From Clostridiaceae bacterium (GTDB lineage: Bacteria; Bacillota; Clostridia; Acetivibrionales; DUMB01): a stretch of DNA of 40,239 bases. The stretch lies in NCBI GenBank assembly GCA_012840535.1, contig DULF01000086.1, positions 1 to 40,239 of the forward strand. Reading direction: 5' to 3'. Made by a program: the position numbers and the translations under genes. Positions 9,250-17,296 of this stretch are shown in pieces. Within the stretch, counting starts at the first letter, position 1. Each line of letters begins with the position of its first letter. The notes below the pieces were generated by a model, which had not been told where the DNA came from, ran no database searches, and saw only the letters and a program-made list of their open reading frames with translations.

Positions 9250-9969
9250 TCAGGAGTCAGCTCTGTTTCCGGCCTTTCTTTTTATCCTGTTTATCTGAGG
9301 GCGCAAAGTGATGTCATTTACTACAAGATTGTCCCCAGCTTTAAGCACATATTCTACCGCATCGGCTATTTGTTCAGGCAAAAGGGCTGCTTCCCGGTCA
9401 TCATCGTAAGTAAAATCCAGATTGTCGTAAAAGCTTGTTTTGGTTATGTCCGGGTGGATGGCTGCAACTTTTACTCCATATTTTCTTACTTCTTCAAAAA
9501 GGCTGTTGAAAAAATGTGAAAGCCCGGCCTTGGTAGCCGCGTAAGCACATCCGTGGGTACTGATTTTTTTGGCTGTAACGGATGAAATGGAAATAATGGT
9601 TCCCCGGCTTTTTTTAAGGGACCTTAGCAGCAATTGGCACAACACCAGGGGAGCTTCAAGGTTTGTGCGCACCATTGCCTGAATGGCTTTTACCGGTATT
9701 TGCTCATGAGGTCCGAAATATCCCACTCCTGCGTTATTTATAAGGAGATGTATTTCCGGCTCTTTTTTCTCGATATGTTTTATGACTTCGGCAAGTTTGC
9801 CGGTGTCCTGTACATCACACCGGATATGTACAAAATTCTCATGAGAAAAACCTGTGTTCTCCCAGGAACGGGACAAGCCGTATACTTTATAATCTAAATT
9901 TATCAGCCTTTTTGCAATGGCAAGGCCTATGCCGCGGGAAGCCCCGGTTAACACTGCAACTTTCTTCAT
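9250..9969 (-). CDS. Short-chain dehydrogenase/reductase (SDR)
   Basis: A 239-residue classical SDR oxidoreductase. Visible are the nucleotide-binding T-G-A-S-R-G-I-G at 8-15, N-N-A-G at 78-81, and the catalytic Ser130, Tyr143 and Lys147 (Y-A-A-T-K). An Arg-Ser after the second strand (33-34) suggests NADP(H) preference, which is inference. Substrate unknown. Its ATG overlaps the stop of the SPL-like gene in an ATGA arrangement (9966-9969), so the two are translationally coupled. It is the last gene of the three-gene minus-strand operon that begins with the nucleosidase-like gene. The C-terminal tail (K-R-K-A-G-N) is basic. Confidence 0.92.
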   Translation of the reverse strand: MKKVAVLTGASRGIGLAIAKRLINLDYKVYGLSRSWENTGFSHENFVHIRCDVQDTGKLAEVIKHIEKKEPEIHLLINNAGVGYFGPHEQIPVKAIQAMVRTNLEAPLVLCQLLLRSLKKSRGTIISISSVTAKKISTHGCAYAATKAGLSHFFNSLFEEVRKYGVKVAAIHPDITKTSFYDNLDFTYDDDREAALLPEQIADAVEYVLKAGDNLVVNDITLRPQINRIKRKAGNRADS

Positions 9970-10949
9970 AGTGTAAATATCTTCTCCTTTTTAATGTATT
10001 TTTCCAAAATTTCAAGATGCTCAGTTTTTATTCTTTCCATAACAGGCTCCGGATACGATACAACGTTGCCTTTAACAAAATACTCTTTTGCATAGAGCAG
10101 GGAGCTGCTCCGTACCTTTTCAATCCTCTTGAAGAAGTCCACAGGCATGCGGAAAAATCCGTATCCTACATCCAGTATGCTGCCAGGGTCAATTTGTGTA
10201 AAAACATGATGGTAGAATTCTTTATAGGCATCTTCCATTTCAGGGTCTGCAAAAACGGGGTCAAAGCAGATTCTGACACTAAAACCGCGTGCTGTTGCTG
10301 CTTTGACTGCGTTAATCCGTGATTTAAGGGAAGGAGTGTGGCGTTCATACTTTTTTATAATTTCATCCGGAGCAAGAGTGAATGCAATTATTAGATTTTT
10401 GAGAGGCTGATAATCGTTATAGAAGGCTTGGTTTGCGCTTTTTGTACGCACTTCCGCCAGCATGTCCGGGTGCGACGCAAAAAAATCATAAAAATATTGA
10501 AGATACGGAATAATGTTGTGGAAGGCAATTAAATCAGTGTCGTAGGACACTGCCAGAAAGACTTTCTTTCTGGAGTGCAGCAAATCTTTCATTGCTTCCT
10601 TGAAGTCTTCCACATTCACAAACGCCACTATGTTTGCCGATGGATACATGCCCTGAAGGAAGCAGTATTCACAGTCGAACACGCAGTTAAGCAAAAAAGA
10701 GGTGTAATAGAAATTCGGATGGTCAAAACTCTGGCAAACCACAGGCCCTTCATACAAAAACTGCCCGTCTTTTACCGCCAGTATCAGGGACGGATACCGC
10801 TTCTGAACGGCCAAATTCTGTTTTGGCCGGTTGAAGACATCCTTGTAATGCCGGATGGTTACCACTTCTGAATCTACATACTTATGAAGCAGTTGCCTGG
10901 TTATATGGTATTCATAAGCTTTTTCCTCTATGTAAATTGTATTAAACAT
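9966..10949 (-). CDS. Spore photoproduct lyase-like radical SAM protein
   Basis: A 327-residue radical SAM protein of the SPL family (bona fide SplB repairs the thymine dimer spore photoproduct; about 340 residues). The Cys89-x3-Cys93-x2-Cys96 motif, followed by F-L-Q-G, binds the 4Fe-4S cluster, and the N-terminal Y-I-E-E-x-A-x-E-Y matches SplB. B. subtilis SplB has an essential hydrogen-donor Cys141 in A-S-C-T-S-D; here the matching stretch reads A-V-S-Y-D-T-D (about 133-139) with no Cys nearby, so a different reaction or donor is likely. The alignment is by eye. ATG 10949 was chosen because it matches the SplB N-terminus and overlaps the previous gene's stop by 8 nt; AAAGGAG lies 11 nt before it, and an in-frame TTG at 10955 with closer spacing is an alternative. 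It is embedded between a nucleosidase-like gene and an SDR gene. Confidence 0.85.
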   Translation of the reverse strand: MFNTIYIEEKAYEYHITRQLLHKYVDSEVVTIRHYKDVFNRPKQNLAVQKRYPSLILAVKDGQFLYEGPVVCQSFDHPNFYYTSFLLNCVFDCEYCFLQGMYPSANIVAFVNVEDFKEAMKDLLHSRKKVFLAVSYDTDLIAFHNIIPYLQYFYDFFASHPDMLAEVRTKSANQAFYNDYQPLKNLIIAFTLAPDEIIKKYERHTPSLKSRINAVKAATARGFSVRICFDPVFADPEMEDAYKEFYHHVFTQIDPGSILDVGYGFFRMPVDFFKRIEKVRSSSLLYAKEYFVKGNVVSYPEPVMERIKTEHLEILEKYIKKEKIFTL

Positions 10950-11784
10950 TTTCAAGTTTACTCCTTTGCTTGATTTCTTCAAAAAGTTTCTTCCCTTCGG
11001 CTTTGGAGCATGCCTTTATTTCCATAAACGGACGAAGAATATTTAAGGGCTCCATTCCTTTAAGTTTTGCAATTTTCATTTCTTTTAAAAGCATATTTTC
11101 CATTGATGAAGAAAAATGCAAATTTCGGCATATGTCATTGAATGCTTTCTTTTCTTCCTCTGTGAATGAAAACTCACAGGTACTGTCATTAAGATGTTTT
11201 AGCTCGTTTATTATGCTTTCCACCATTGGTACATGTTCCCTGATATAGTTTTTTAGCAGTTCCTGATTCAGATAATGAGGTTCCAGATAGTCGGAAATTA
11301 TTTTTAATATAACTATATTATGGGCATAAACAAACTTTTTGGCAGTTTCAATAAAGCCGGACGATTCCATGTCACAAAAAATATCAGTTCCCTGGCTGAC
11401 ATCATCTTCACGGACAGCCCTGGAATAACAGCGCAGGCTTTCTTTAGGAAAATCCCGGCCGCAGAAAACATCCGGGTAGTAATCTTTCCCTGTGTCCATA
11501 TCGGTTATTTTATTTATGAGGAGTAAAGTCCCAAGTGGGTGCTTTCTGCTGCCTGAGCCACAAAAACCTATATTCATTAATATATCTTTTTCAGTTACAT
11601 GATAAAGTGCGCAAAGGTAAGCCAGTGCCGCTGCGCTTCTTATTTTTCCCACTCCGCTGACAATGAGCGCAATATCGGAATTGCGGTATACAGCGTATGC
11701 ATGGATACCCATATCCTTTTTTAATTTGAAATATTCAATTAGAGGAACAGCTTCAGCCATAAGCGCCGTCACAAGAAGAACCAT
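10942..11784 (-). CDS. Nucleosidase/phosphorylase-like (MTAN/PNP superfamily) protein
   Basis: A 280-residue protein. Residues 1 to about 185 match the PNP_UDP_1 / MTA-SAH nucleosidase fold: M-A-E-A-V-P-L near the N-terminus, S-G-V-G-K-I-R-S-A-A-A, N-I-G-F-C-G-S, D-M-E-S-S-G-F and I-S-D. MTA/SAH nucleosidases use Glu12, Glu174 and Asp197 (E. coli numbering). The last two appear conserved, but the Glu12 position seems to be Ala (A-M-E-E-E-V in E. coli against L-M-A-E-A-V here), so substrate or activity may differ. A helical extension of about 90 residues (190-280) is not part of the usual 230-residue enzyme. It is first in the operon with the radical SAM and SDR genes. Radical SAM chemistry can release 5'-deoxyadenosine, a known MTAN substrate, so a recycling role is a reasonable inference. 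No strong ribosome site precedes ATG 11784. Confidence 0.8.
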   Translation of the reverse strand: MVLLVTALMAEAVPLIEYFKLKKDMGIHAYAVYRNSDIALIVSGVGKIRSAAALAYLCALYHVTEKDILMNIGFCGSGSRKHPLGTLLLINKITDMDTGKDYYPDVFCGRDFPKESLRCYSRAVREDDVSQGTDIFCDMESSGFIETAKKFVYAHNIVILKIISDYLEPHYLNQELLKNYIREHVPMVESIINELKHLNDSTCEFSFTEEEKKAFNDICRNLHFSSSMENMLLKEMKIAKLKGMEPLNILRPFMEIKACSKAEGKKLFEEIKQRSKLENV

Positions 11785-11820
11785 TTGCTATCAAGCACCA
11801 GCCTTTTTCAGTATATACAA

Positions 11821-11849
11821 ATTGTATCAAATAAGAATTGCCGAATCAA
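11821..11849 (-). promoter_or_regulatory. Promoter of the nucleosidase-SPL-SDR operon
   Basis: On the minus strand TTGATT (11849-11844) is followed after 17 bp by TACAAT (11826-11821). It lies 37 bp upstream of the ATG at 11784 and no other gene intervenes, so it is the likely sigma-A promoter of the three-gene operon. Confidence 0.6.
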
Positions 11850-11902
11850 TGAATAAAGCAGTGCATGACGGCGTGCAGAAGCTTTTTTATGGTTGTGATT
11901 TG

Positions 11903-13267
11903 TCATTCAGTTTTATTTATATTGTTTTCCGGCGTTTTGTCAGAGACCGCTGCATTGGCGTTTTTTTCACCAAGCTTTGATTCAATTTCACTCCTGGCGC
12001 TTATTATCATGCCTTGCAGCCTGCTCTCAAGCTGTTTTAAGCGGCTGATTTCCCTTTCAAGCATATTTAATTTTAGAGAGTTTTTCACAACTTCTTTTTC
12101 AAGGTTCCGGAATAAGGTTTCAAGTTGCAGGATGCTTTCTTTCGCATTTATTCCTTCGTCCCTTAGTTCTTCAACATTTCCTTTCAGCATCTTCAAGCTT
12201 TCAACAATCATGTTTTTAAGTTCATTTGCTGAAAGATTTTCTGAATTGATTGGGCTTTCCTGGTAGAATGCAATCTTTAAGCCATTTATGAAGCTTCCCG
12301 GGATTGTCTTTGTTATCATTCTTTCGCTTTGATAAGGCTTGTTGACTTTATATCCTAAACAGATTAGCTGCTTTCCAACAGGGAAATTGTAGCGGGCAGG
12401 TTTGCTCCAGGTATTTCCGTTGTCATATGAGACACTAAAATAAATAGCGTCGCTTCTTACCCAAAAAATTATTATGTCTTTGTTTAACATTATTATCGAG
12501 GATTCGTCAAAAGGATAAACAGAAGTATGTATTACTGATTCTTCAGTCCACATGTTTTTGTCAGGTATTTTTTGCTGGTAAACAAGCTGGTACTGTTTTT
12601 CGGAATGCCTTTGGTAGATTAAATGGATAATATCTTTATAATCAATGATGGTCCTTGGCATTTCAGAATCAATGCTGCTTCTTGTAATGGGGATGAATTC
12701 CCCCCAGTTTTTTTGGGATGGGGTGTATTTTTTATATCCGATCTGCGTATATTTGTTATCTGAAAGCTGATAAAAAGCATACAAGTTCCCTGACCTGTCA
12801 AATTCCACTGAATAAGGATGGCTACTTTCTGAAATATAATCTATAACCCTGGGCGTACCGATGTTTCCGCTGCTCAATATCTGGTGCGACAGGATATTGG
12901 AATTATTGTATTTAAGCGCAAAGAAAAAGTGTATGGCATTTTTGAAGGCTACCAAATATAGGTGTTTATCGTATGATGATACTGATTTGCTGTTTAATAT
13001 AGGCGTTGTCTTTGCTTCTTCGTTGTCCAGCTTAGTGTAATACAAATTGCCCTGGAGATCCTGGAAGAATACATGGAGTTGATCATCTTCATCCATATCT
13101 GCATAAAATGAATTATACACATTTTTGTGGAGGGATACAGGTTCCGTCCAGGTATTCCTCTTTGTAAGCATGCTGCAACACAGGCCGTACCTGTTGTCAT
13201 GGAACAGGTTAATAACAGTACCATCTGTTTTTTTAAAAACATACTGTTTGTTTGCAGAACTATACAT
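11903..13267 (-). CDS. Beta-propeller-like protein with C-terminal coiled coil, unknown function
   Basis: A 454-residue protein when started at ATG 13267, which has AAAGGG about 8 nt upstream. A longer in-frame version from 13336 has no ribosome site and would add a short hydrophobic stretch. Residues 1 to about 320 are built of repeating beta-strand units with aromatic residues and motifs such as S-x-D-N-G-N-T-W-S (an Asp-box-like turn seen in sialidase/BNR propellers), suggesting a six- or seven-bladed propeller. Residues about 340-430 form an uninterrupted helical heptad region (E-E-L-R-D-E..., L-E-R-E-I-S-R-L-K-Q-L) likely to be a coiled coil. There is no signal peptide. It is divergent from a Cys-rich gene across about 210 bp. 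A spore-surface or cell-surface role is possible but not shown by the sequence. Confidence 0.75.
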   Translation of the reverse strand: MYSSANKQYVFKKTDGTVINLFHDNRYGLCCSMLTKRNTWTEPVSLHKNVYNSFYADMDEDDQLHVFFQDLQGNLYYTKLDNEEAKTTPILNSKSVSSYDKHLYLVAFKNAIHFFFALKYNNSNILSHQILSSGNIGTPRVIDYISESSHPYSVEFDRSGNLYAFYQLSDNKYTQIGYKKYTPSQKNWGEFIPITRSSIDSEMPRTIIDYKDIIHLIYQRHSEKQYQLVYQQKIPDKNMWTEESVIHTSVYPFDESSIIMLNKDIIIFWVRSDAIYFSVSYDNGNTWSKPARYNFPVGKQLICLGYKVNKPYQSERMITKTIPGSFINGLKIAFYQESPINSENLSANELKNMIVESLKMLKGNVEELRDEGINAKESILQLETLFRNLEKEVVKNSLKLNMLEREISRLKQLESRLQGMIISARSEIESKLGEKNANAAVSDKTPENNINKTE

Positions 13268-13481
13268 TTTTTTTCGCCCTTTCATCCAAATAATAGAAAA
13301 TATAATAGTTGTTTTCTTTATATGTATATGTATCATAGCCAGTACTTAATTTCATAAATCCGCGCTGTTTGGAAATTAAATTATTTTCTAAATTGTGCCA
13401 ACAAGTATTCACATAAGAAACAAGGGTTACATATTATGTAATTGAAAAAACAAATATTTTGTGAAAGGGAGGATTTTATAT

Positions 13482-14408
13482 ATGAGCGCTAACCAGGATA
13501 GGGTAGTGTCCGGCCTTATTAGTGATAGAGACTTATCAAGAATAAGGGAAGCTGTTTGCATTCAGGCTGAAAAAGTATATGACTCCTGTAAGGAAAAGGA
13601 TTGTATAGAAGACGCAAAAGTGATATTTAAAAGGCCACAGGCAGTACAGCGCATCATCAATGCTGCAATTAACGTTAAATGCAGAAGAGCTGAAGTGCTG
13701 GATGTATTCATTGACGTTGAACCTGTGCCGTTTAAAAGAGGCTTCTATACAGTAGACGTAAAGTTTTTCATCAGAGTAACCCTTGATTTCTTCATTCCTA
13801 ACGGTACAGGACCGGCAGGCACAACCATAGTGACTAAACAAGGCCTGGTTGTATTTGACAAGAAAGTTATTCTCTTTGGTTCCGAAGGAAATGTCAAGAT
13901 ATTTAAGTCCAAATTTGTTGAGCATGACATTGATACGCAGATAAAATCGCATCTCCAGCAGGATAACCTTCCGATTGCCAAAGTGGAAGTTGCTGAACCG
14001 ATTTGTCTGAATGCGAGAATCCAGGATATTCTTGACAAACTGTTTGACGACCACTGCTGCGATCAGCTTCCGAGGGCTATTGTTGACGCTATTGATGACG
14101 GAGATGATGACGTCGAATTTGGTGCTGAGCTTGATGACAGGCATGGCGGACAGTTCCCTACAAGGAGAGTTGTAGCTACCATTGGGTTGTTCTCGATTAT
14201 CAAGCTTGTAAGGTTTGTACAGCTTCTTATACCGGCATTTGACTTCTGCGTACCGAATAAGCAGTGTGTTGCTGCAACAGAAGAAAACCCGTGCGATTTG
14301 TTTGACACCATTGAATTCCCTGTGGATGAGTTCTTCCCGCCGCAGATACGCGATTTCCCTGGGGCAGCGGCAGAGCAGAAAAAGTTGCTGGCGCACATGG
14401 AGGATTAA
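13482..14408 (+). CDS. Conserved Cys-rich protein, possibly spore related
   Basis: A 308-residue protein starting at ATG 13482, with GGGAGG 9 nt upstream; a longer start at 13461 is not favoured. Cys residues are spread through it, including D-S-C-x3-D-C (about 37-42), H-C-C-D (about 188) and F-C-V-P-N-K-Q-C near 250. The middle is beta-rich, with an alternating pattern of hydrophobic and charged residues. There is no signal peptide or membrane span. I recall similar uncharacterised proteins in clostridia but cannot name a family; a coat- or exosporium-like role is a guess from Cys content. A CATATTAT at 13430-13437 resembles the -10 of mother-cell sigma factors, but no clear -35 is visible. 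It is divergent from the propeller/coiled-coil gene and ends at a strong shared terminator. Confidence 0.75.
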   Translation: MSANQDRVVSGLISDRDLSRIREAVCIQAEKVYDSCKEKDCIEDAKVIFKRPQAVQRIINAAINVKCRRAEVLDVFIDVEPVPFKRGFYTVDVKFFIRVTLDFFIPNGTGPAGTTIVTKQGLVVFDKKVILFGSEGNVKIFKSKFVEHDIDTQIKSHLQQDNLPIAKVEVAEPICLNARIQDILDKLFDDHCCDQLPRAIVDAIDDGDDDVEFGAELDDRHGGQFPTRRVVATIGLFSIIKLVRFVQLLIPAFDFCVPNKQCVAATEENPCDLFDTIEFPVDEFFPPQIRDFPGAAAEQKKLLAHMED

Positions 14409-14447
14409 AAGGCATCCGGAATTTAACAACATAATATACTGCATGAA

Positions 14448-14487
14448 AAACAATAGAGGGTATATGTGTGCATACCCTCTATTGTTT
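14448..14487. terminator. Bidirectional terminator between convergent genes
   Basis: A perfect 16-bp stem (14448-14463 with 14472-14487) and an 8-nt loop. The left arm begins with an A run and the right arm ends in TTTT, so the hairpin can stop transcription from both the Cys-rich gene (plus) and the YvlD-like gene (minus). Confidence 0.85.
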
Positions 14488-14512
14488 TGCGGATTTATAC
14501 CGTTTTTCAGCT

Positions 14513-14881
14513 TTACATCGCTTTTCCGGGAATAATCAAATCTACTATTCCGTATACCAGTGCGCCTATCAGGGCTCCCCACAAGGACACTGTATACCCT
14601 GCAACAAAGAATTGTGTTATATATATTATTGCTGCTGCAAGTATAAATCCTGTTATTCCTCTCCCGAAAGGTGACGCGTTAACGCCTAAGATTTTTAGTG
14701 CAAGATAATCCAATAGTGCCAGGATGATTGCGGCGAATATAAGCGGCCATATGCCGGCTATGCTAAACCCGGGAGTAAGAGCTGCAGTAATTGCAAGCAC
14801 TATAGCTCCCACAACAAGCCTTATCAATAAATGCGTAATACTAAATGGTTCATCTCTTGTAGCTTTATATTCCTCGGCCAA
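14513..14881 (-). CDS. YvlD-type (phage holin family 4-like) membrane protein
   Basis: A 122-residue integral membrane protein with four hydrophobic segments (about 16-34, 38-58, 70-91 and 96-115), small Gly/Ala-rich helices and a short polar N-terminus. The pattern matches the YvlD / phage holin 4 superfamily, small membrane proteins with mostly unknown roles (some linked to envelope stress in Bacillus). I chose the TTG at 14881 because AAAGGA lies 9 nt before it. The longer frame from 14932 would add a hydrophobic and basic stretch but has no ribosome site. It is a single gene ending at the bidirectional hairpin. Confidence 0.75.
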   Translation of the reverse strand: MAEEYKATRDEPFSITHLLIRLVVGAIVLAITAALTPGFSIAGIWPLIFAAIILALLDYLALKILGVNASPFGRGITGFILAAAIIYITQFFVAGYTVSLWGALIGALVYGIVDLIIPGKAM

Positions 14882-15099
14882 TAAATCACATCCTTTCAGT
14901 TTTACTTTTATTATTATTAATAATTTCAGCAAGATTTATTCAAACTGTCTATGGACCTTTTTTCAATATTTACAATGTATTTTAATTTTGATAACATTTA
15001 TCTATAAATTGGTTGTTAAACAAAACGCTTTTAAAAATCATAATATGGTGGTAGTAAAATAACAGCAAAATAGATATAATAAGTAGGTGTTGCGATTAT

Positions 15100-15771
15100 A
15101 TGATAAAAATGATAAAAGAATTGCTTGATGATGCAAAATCAATCGCGCAAAGGGATCCTGCCGCCAAGAGTGTATTGGAGGTAATACTTCTTTATTCAGG
15201 ATTCCATGCTGTTGTTTTCCACAGATTTGCGCATTGGTTTTATAAAAAAAGGCTCTTTTTTATAGCAAGGCTGATATCTCAGATTTCCAGGTTTTTAACT
15301 GGAATTGAAATCCATCCTGGAGCGAAAATCGGGAGAAGATTGTTCATCGACCACGGAATGGGAGTGGTTATCGGAGAAACAGCTGAAATAGGAGATAACT
15401 GCACTATATACCACGGAGTTACTTTGGGAGGTACCGGAAAAGAGAGGGGTAAAAGACATCCTACAATCGGAAATAATGTCTTGATAAGCGCCGGCGCGAA
15501 AATACTCGGACCATTTAAAGTAGGAGATAATTCAAGGATTGGAGCAAACGCTGTCGTATTAAATGAAGTTGAAGAGAACACAACGGTAGTAGGTGTGCCC
15601 GGCAGAGCTGTAAAAAGAGGAAACGTCAGAATTGCTCCTTCAATTGAGCTTGACCAGGTTCACATACCTGACCCGGTATCCCAGGAACTATGCAAACTGC
15701 TAAGAAGACTGGAGCAGCTTGAGAAGTGCATAAAGACGGAGAATAAAGAAGAGGAAGGGGAAAACAAATGA
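15100..15771 (+). CDS. cysE: Serine O-acetyltransferase
   Basis: A 223-residue cytoplasmic enzyme that makes O-acetyl-L-serine from serine and acetyl-CoA, the first step of cysteine synthesis. An N-terminal helical part (1-65) leads into a left-handed beta-helix of hexapeptide repeats (about 68-170), with [11 protein letters not shown] (84-94) and [10 protein letters not shown] (104-113), typical of CysE/EpsC. The size fits the short bacterial form. The start is ATG 15100 with AGGTG about 10 nt upstream; ATG 15109 is possible. The stop overlaps cysS by 4 bp. TATAAT at 15075-15080 is a candidate -10 without a good -35. The 160-bp leader shows no cysteine T-box or S-box that I can recognise. 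Confidence 0.95.
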   Translation: MIKMIKELLDDAKSIAQRDPAAKSVLEVILLYSGFHAVVFHRFAHWFYKKRLFFIARLISQISRFLTGIEIHPGAKIGRRLFIDHGMGVVIGETAEIGDNCTIYHGVTLGGTGKERGKRHPTIGNNVLISAGAKILGPFKVGDNSRIGANAVVLNEVEENTTVVGVPGRAVKRGNVRIAPSIELDQVHIPDPVSQELCKLLRRLEQLEKCIKTENKEEEGENK

Positions 15772-17180
15772 AGCTGTATAACACGCTTACCAGGCGGAAG
15801 GAAGAATTTAAAAGCATTGATGAAAACGAGGTTAAAATATACTCCTGCGGCCCTACTGTGTACAATTATTTTCATATCGGCAACGCCAGGCCGTTTATCA
15901 TATTTGATACCCTGAGAAGATATCTGGAGTATAAAGGGTATAAAGTTAAGTATGTCCAGAATTTTACGGATATTGACGACAAAATGATAAAAAGGGCAAA
16001 TGAGGAAGGAATAACCGTAAAAGAATTGGCCGACAGGTTTATAAATGAATATTTTGTTGATGCCAGGGGACTTGGAATAAAAGAAGCCACAGTTCATCCG
16101 AAAGCTACTGAGAATATAGATGCGATTATTGAATTGATAAAAAAGCTTGAAGAAAAGGGGTATGCGTACTCCGTCGATGGAGATGTATATTTCAATGCAA
16201 AGAAATTTGCAGAGTATGGCAAGCTTTCCCACCAGAGCCTTGAGGACCTGGAGCACGGCTCAAGAGTGGATGTGGATGAAAGAAAACGCGACCCAATGGA
16301 TTTTGCGTTGTGGAAAGCTCAGAAACCCGGTGAACCTGCCTGGGACAGCCCCTGGGGCAAAGGAAGGCCGGGCTGGCATATAGAGTGTTCGGCAATGGCT
16401 ACCAAATATCTTGGGGAGACAATTGATATACATTGTGGCGGCCAGGATCTGATTTTTCCTCATCACGAGAACGAAATTGCCCAGAGCGAAGCCGCAAGCG
16501 GCAAGCCGTTTGCGAATTATTGGCTTCATAACGGATTCATAAATGTAAATAATGAGAAAATGTCAAAATCGGCAGGCAACTTTTTTACTGTAAGAGATAT
16601 AGTAAAACATTATGATTATGAGGTTATCAGATTCTTTATGCTGTCTGCCCATTACAGAAGTCCCATCAATTTTAGCGCAGACCTTTTGGAGCAGGCTAAA
16701 AACGGCCTTGAAAGGATGTACAACTGCCTTGACAACCTCAGGCATCTGAGCGGCAATGCGGCTCATAGCAGCGGTACAGAAAGCGAAACTGAAACAGAAC
16801 TGAAGAAATCAATGCACAATTTTAAACAGAGATTTATAGATGCCATGGACGATGACATAAACACTGCTGATGCGATTTCTGTAATGTTTGAAATGGTTAA
16901 GGAAATAAACAGCAAAGTTATGGGGTCGGGTGAAATTTCCAGGGAAACTATTGACTTTTGCTACAATCTCTTGAAGGAACTTGGAGGAGTCCTTGGAATA
17001 CTGCAAAAGGAAAAACAGGACAAGCTTGATTCTGAGATTGAAAAGTTAATCGAACTGCGCCAGCAGGCAAGAAAAGAAAAGAACTGGAAGGTTGCGGACG
17101 AAATTAGGGACAGATTAAAAGAAATGGGAATCATACTCGAGGATACTCCACAGGGTGTGAAATGGTCATTTAAGAAATAA
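15768..17180 (+). CDS. cysS: Cysteinyl-tRNA synthetase
   Basis: A 470-residue class I aminoacyl-tRNA synthetase that charges tRNA-Cys with cysteine and ATP. H-I-G-N (36-39) and K-M-S-K-S (264-268) are the signature motifs. The zinc ligands by comparison with the E. coli enzyme are Cys27, Cys207, His232 and Glu236, all present. The length is normal. The start overlaps the cysE stop by ATGA, giving translational coupling; the cysE-cysS pair is the standard Firmicutes order. The usual downstream neighbour mrnC is found only at 29.0 kb. Confidence 0.98.
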   Translation: MKLYNTLTRRKEEFKSIDENEVKIYSCGPTVYNYFHIGNARPFIIFDTLRRYLEYKGYKVKYVQNFTDIDDKMIKRANEEGITVKELADRFINEYFVDARGLGIKEATVHPKATENIDAIIELIKKLEEKGYAYSVDGDVYFNAKKFAEYGKLSHQSLEDLEHGSRVDVDERKRDPMDFALWKAQKPGEPAWDSPWGKGRPGWHIECSAMATKYLGETIDIHCGGQDLIFPHHENEIAQSEAASGKPFANYWLHNGFINVNNEKMSKSAGNFFTVRDIVKHYDYEVIRFFMLSAHYRSPINFSADLLEQAKNGLERMYNCLDNLRHLSGNAAHSSGTESETETELKKSMHNFKQRFIDAMDDDINTADAISVMFEMVKEINSKVMGSGEISRETIDFCYNLLKELGGVLGILQKEKQDKLDSEIEKLIELRQQARKEKNWKVADEIRDRLKEMGIILEDTPQGVKWSFKK

Positions 17181-17184
17181 TGAG

Positions 17185-17245
17185 AAGCAAGAATGGTTCT
17201 TCTGTCTCACCCAAAGGGTGAAACAGAAGAAATGCTCCCTTGCTT
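17185..17245 (+). repeat. Nested hairpin repeat after cysS (REP-like)
   Basis: An inner hairpin pairs CTTCTGT (17199-17205) with ACAGAAG (17223-17229) and contains TCACCC-AAA-GGGTGA; an outer arm AAGCAAG (17185-17191) pairs with CTTGCTT (17239-17245). There is no T tract, so it is not a simple terminator, although it could stop cysS transcription. Its layered design resembles the element at 18243-18310 on the other side of the next gene. Confidence 0.55.
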
Positions 17246-17296
17246 TCATGCGTCCCTTGCTTTTAAGGACGGAAATTTGGACTGGGAGGTACAAGA

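Noticed and set aside
10942-11784. Calling the nucleosidase-like gene mtnN
   Set aside because: The family fold fits, but the Glu12 equivalent appears missing and a large extension is present, so the symbol is not justified.
13536-14582. 348-codon open frame on the minus strand opposite the Cys-rich gene
   Set aside because: It lies antisense to a better-supported gene with a good ribosome site, and runs through the bidirectional terminator. Composition looks like a shadow frame, with no domain pattern.
14933-15099. Cysteine T-box or S-box leader before cysE
   Set aside because: The region is AT-rich, has no T-box consensus sequence (such as a TGGNACCGCG-like stretch), specifier loop or terminator hairpin.
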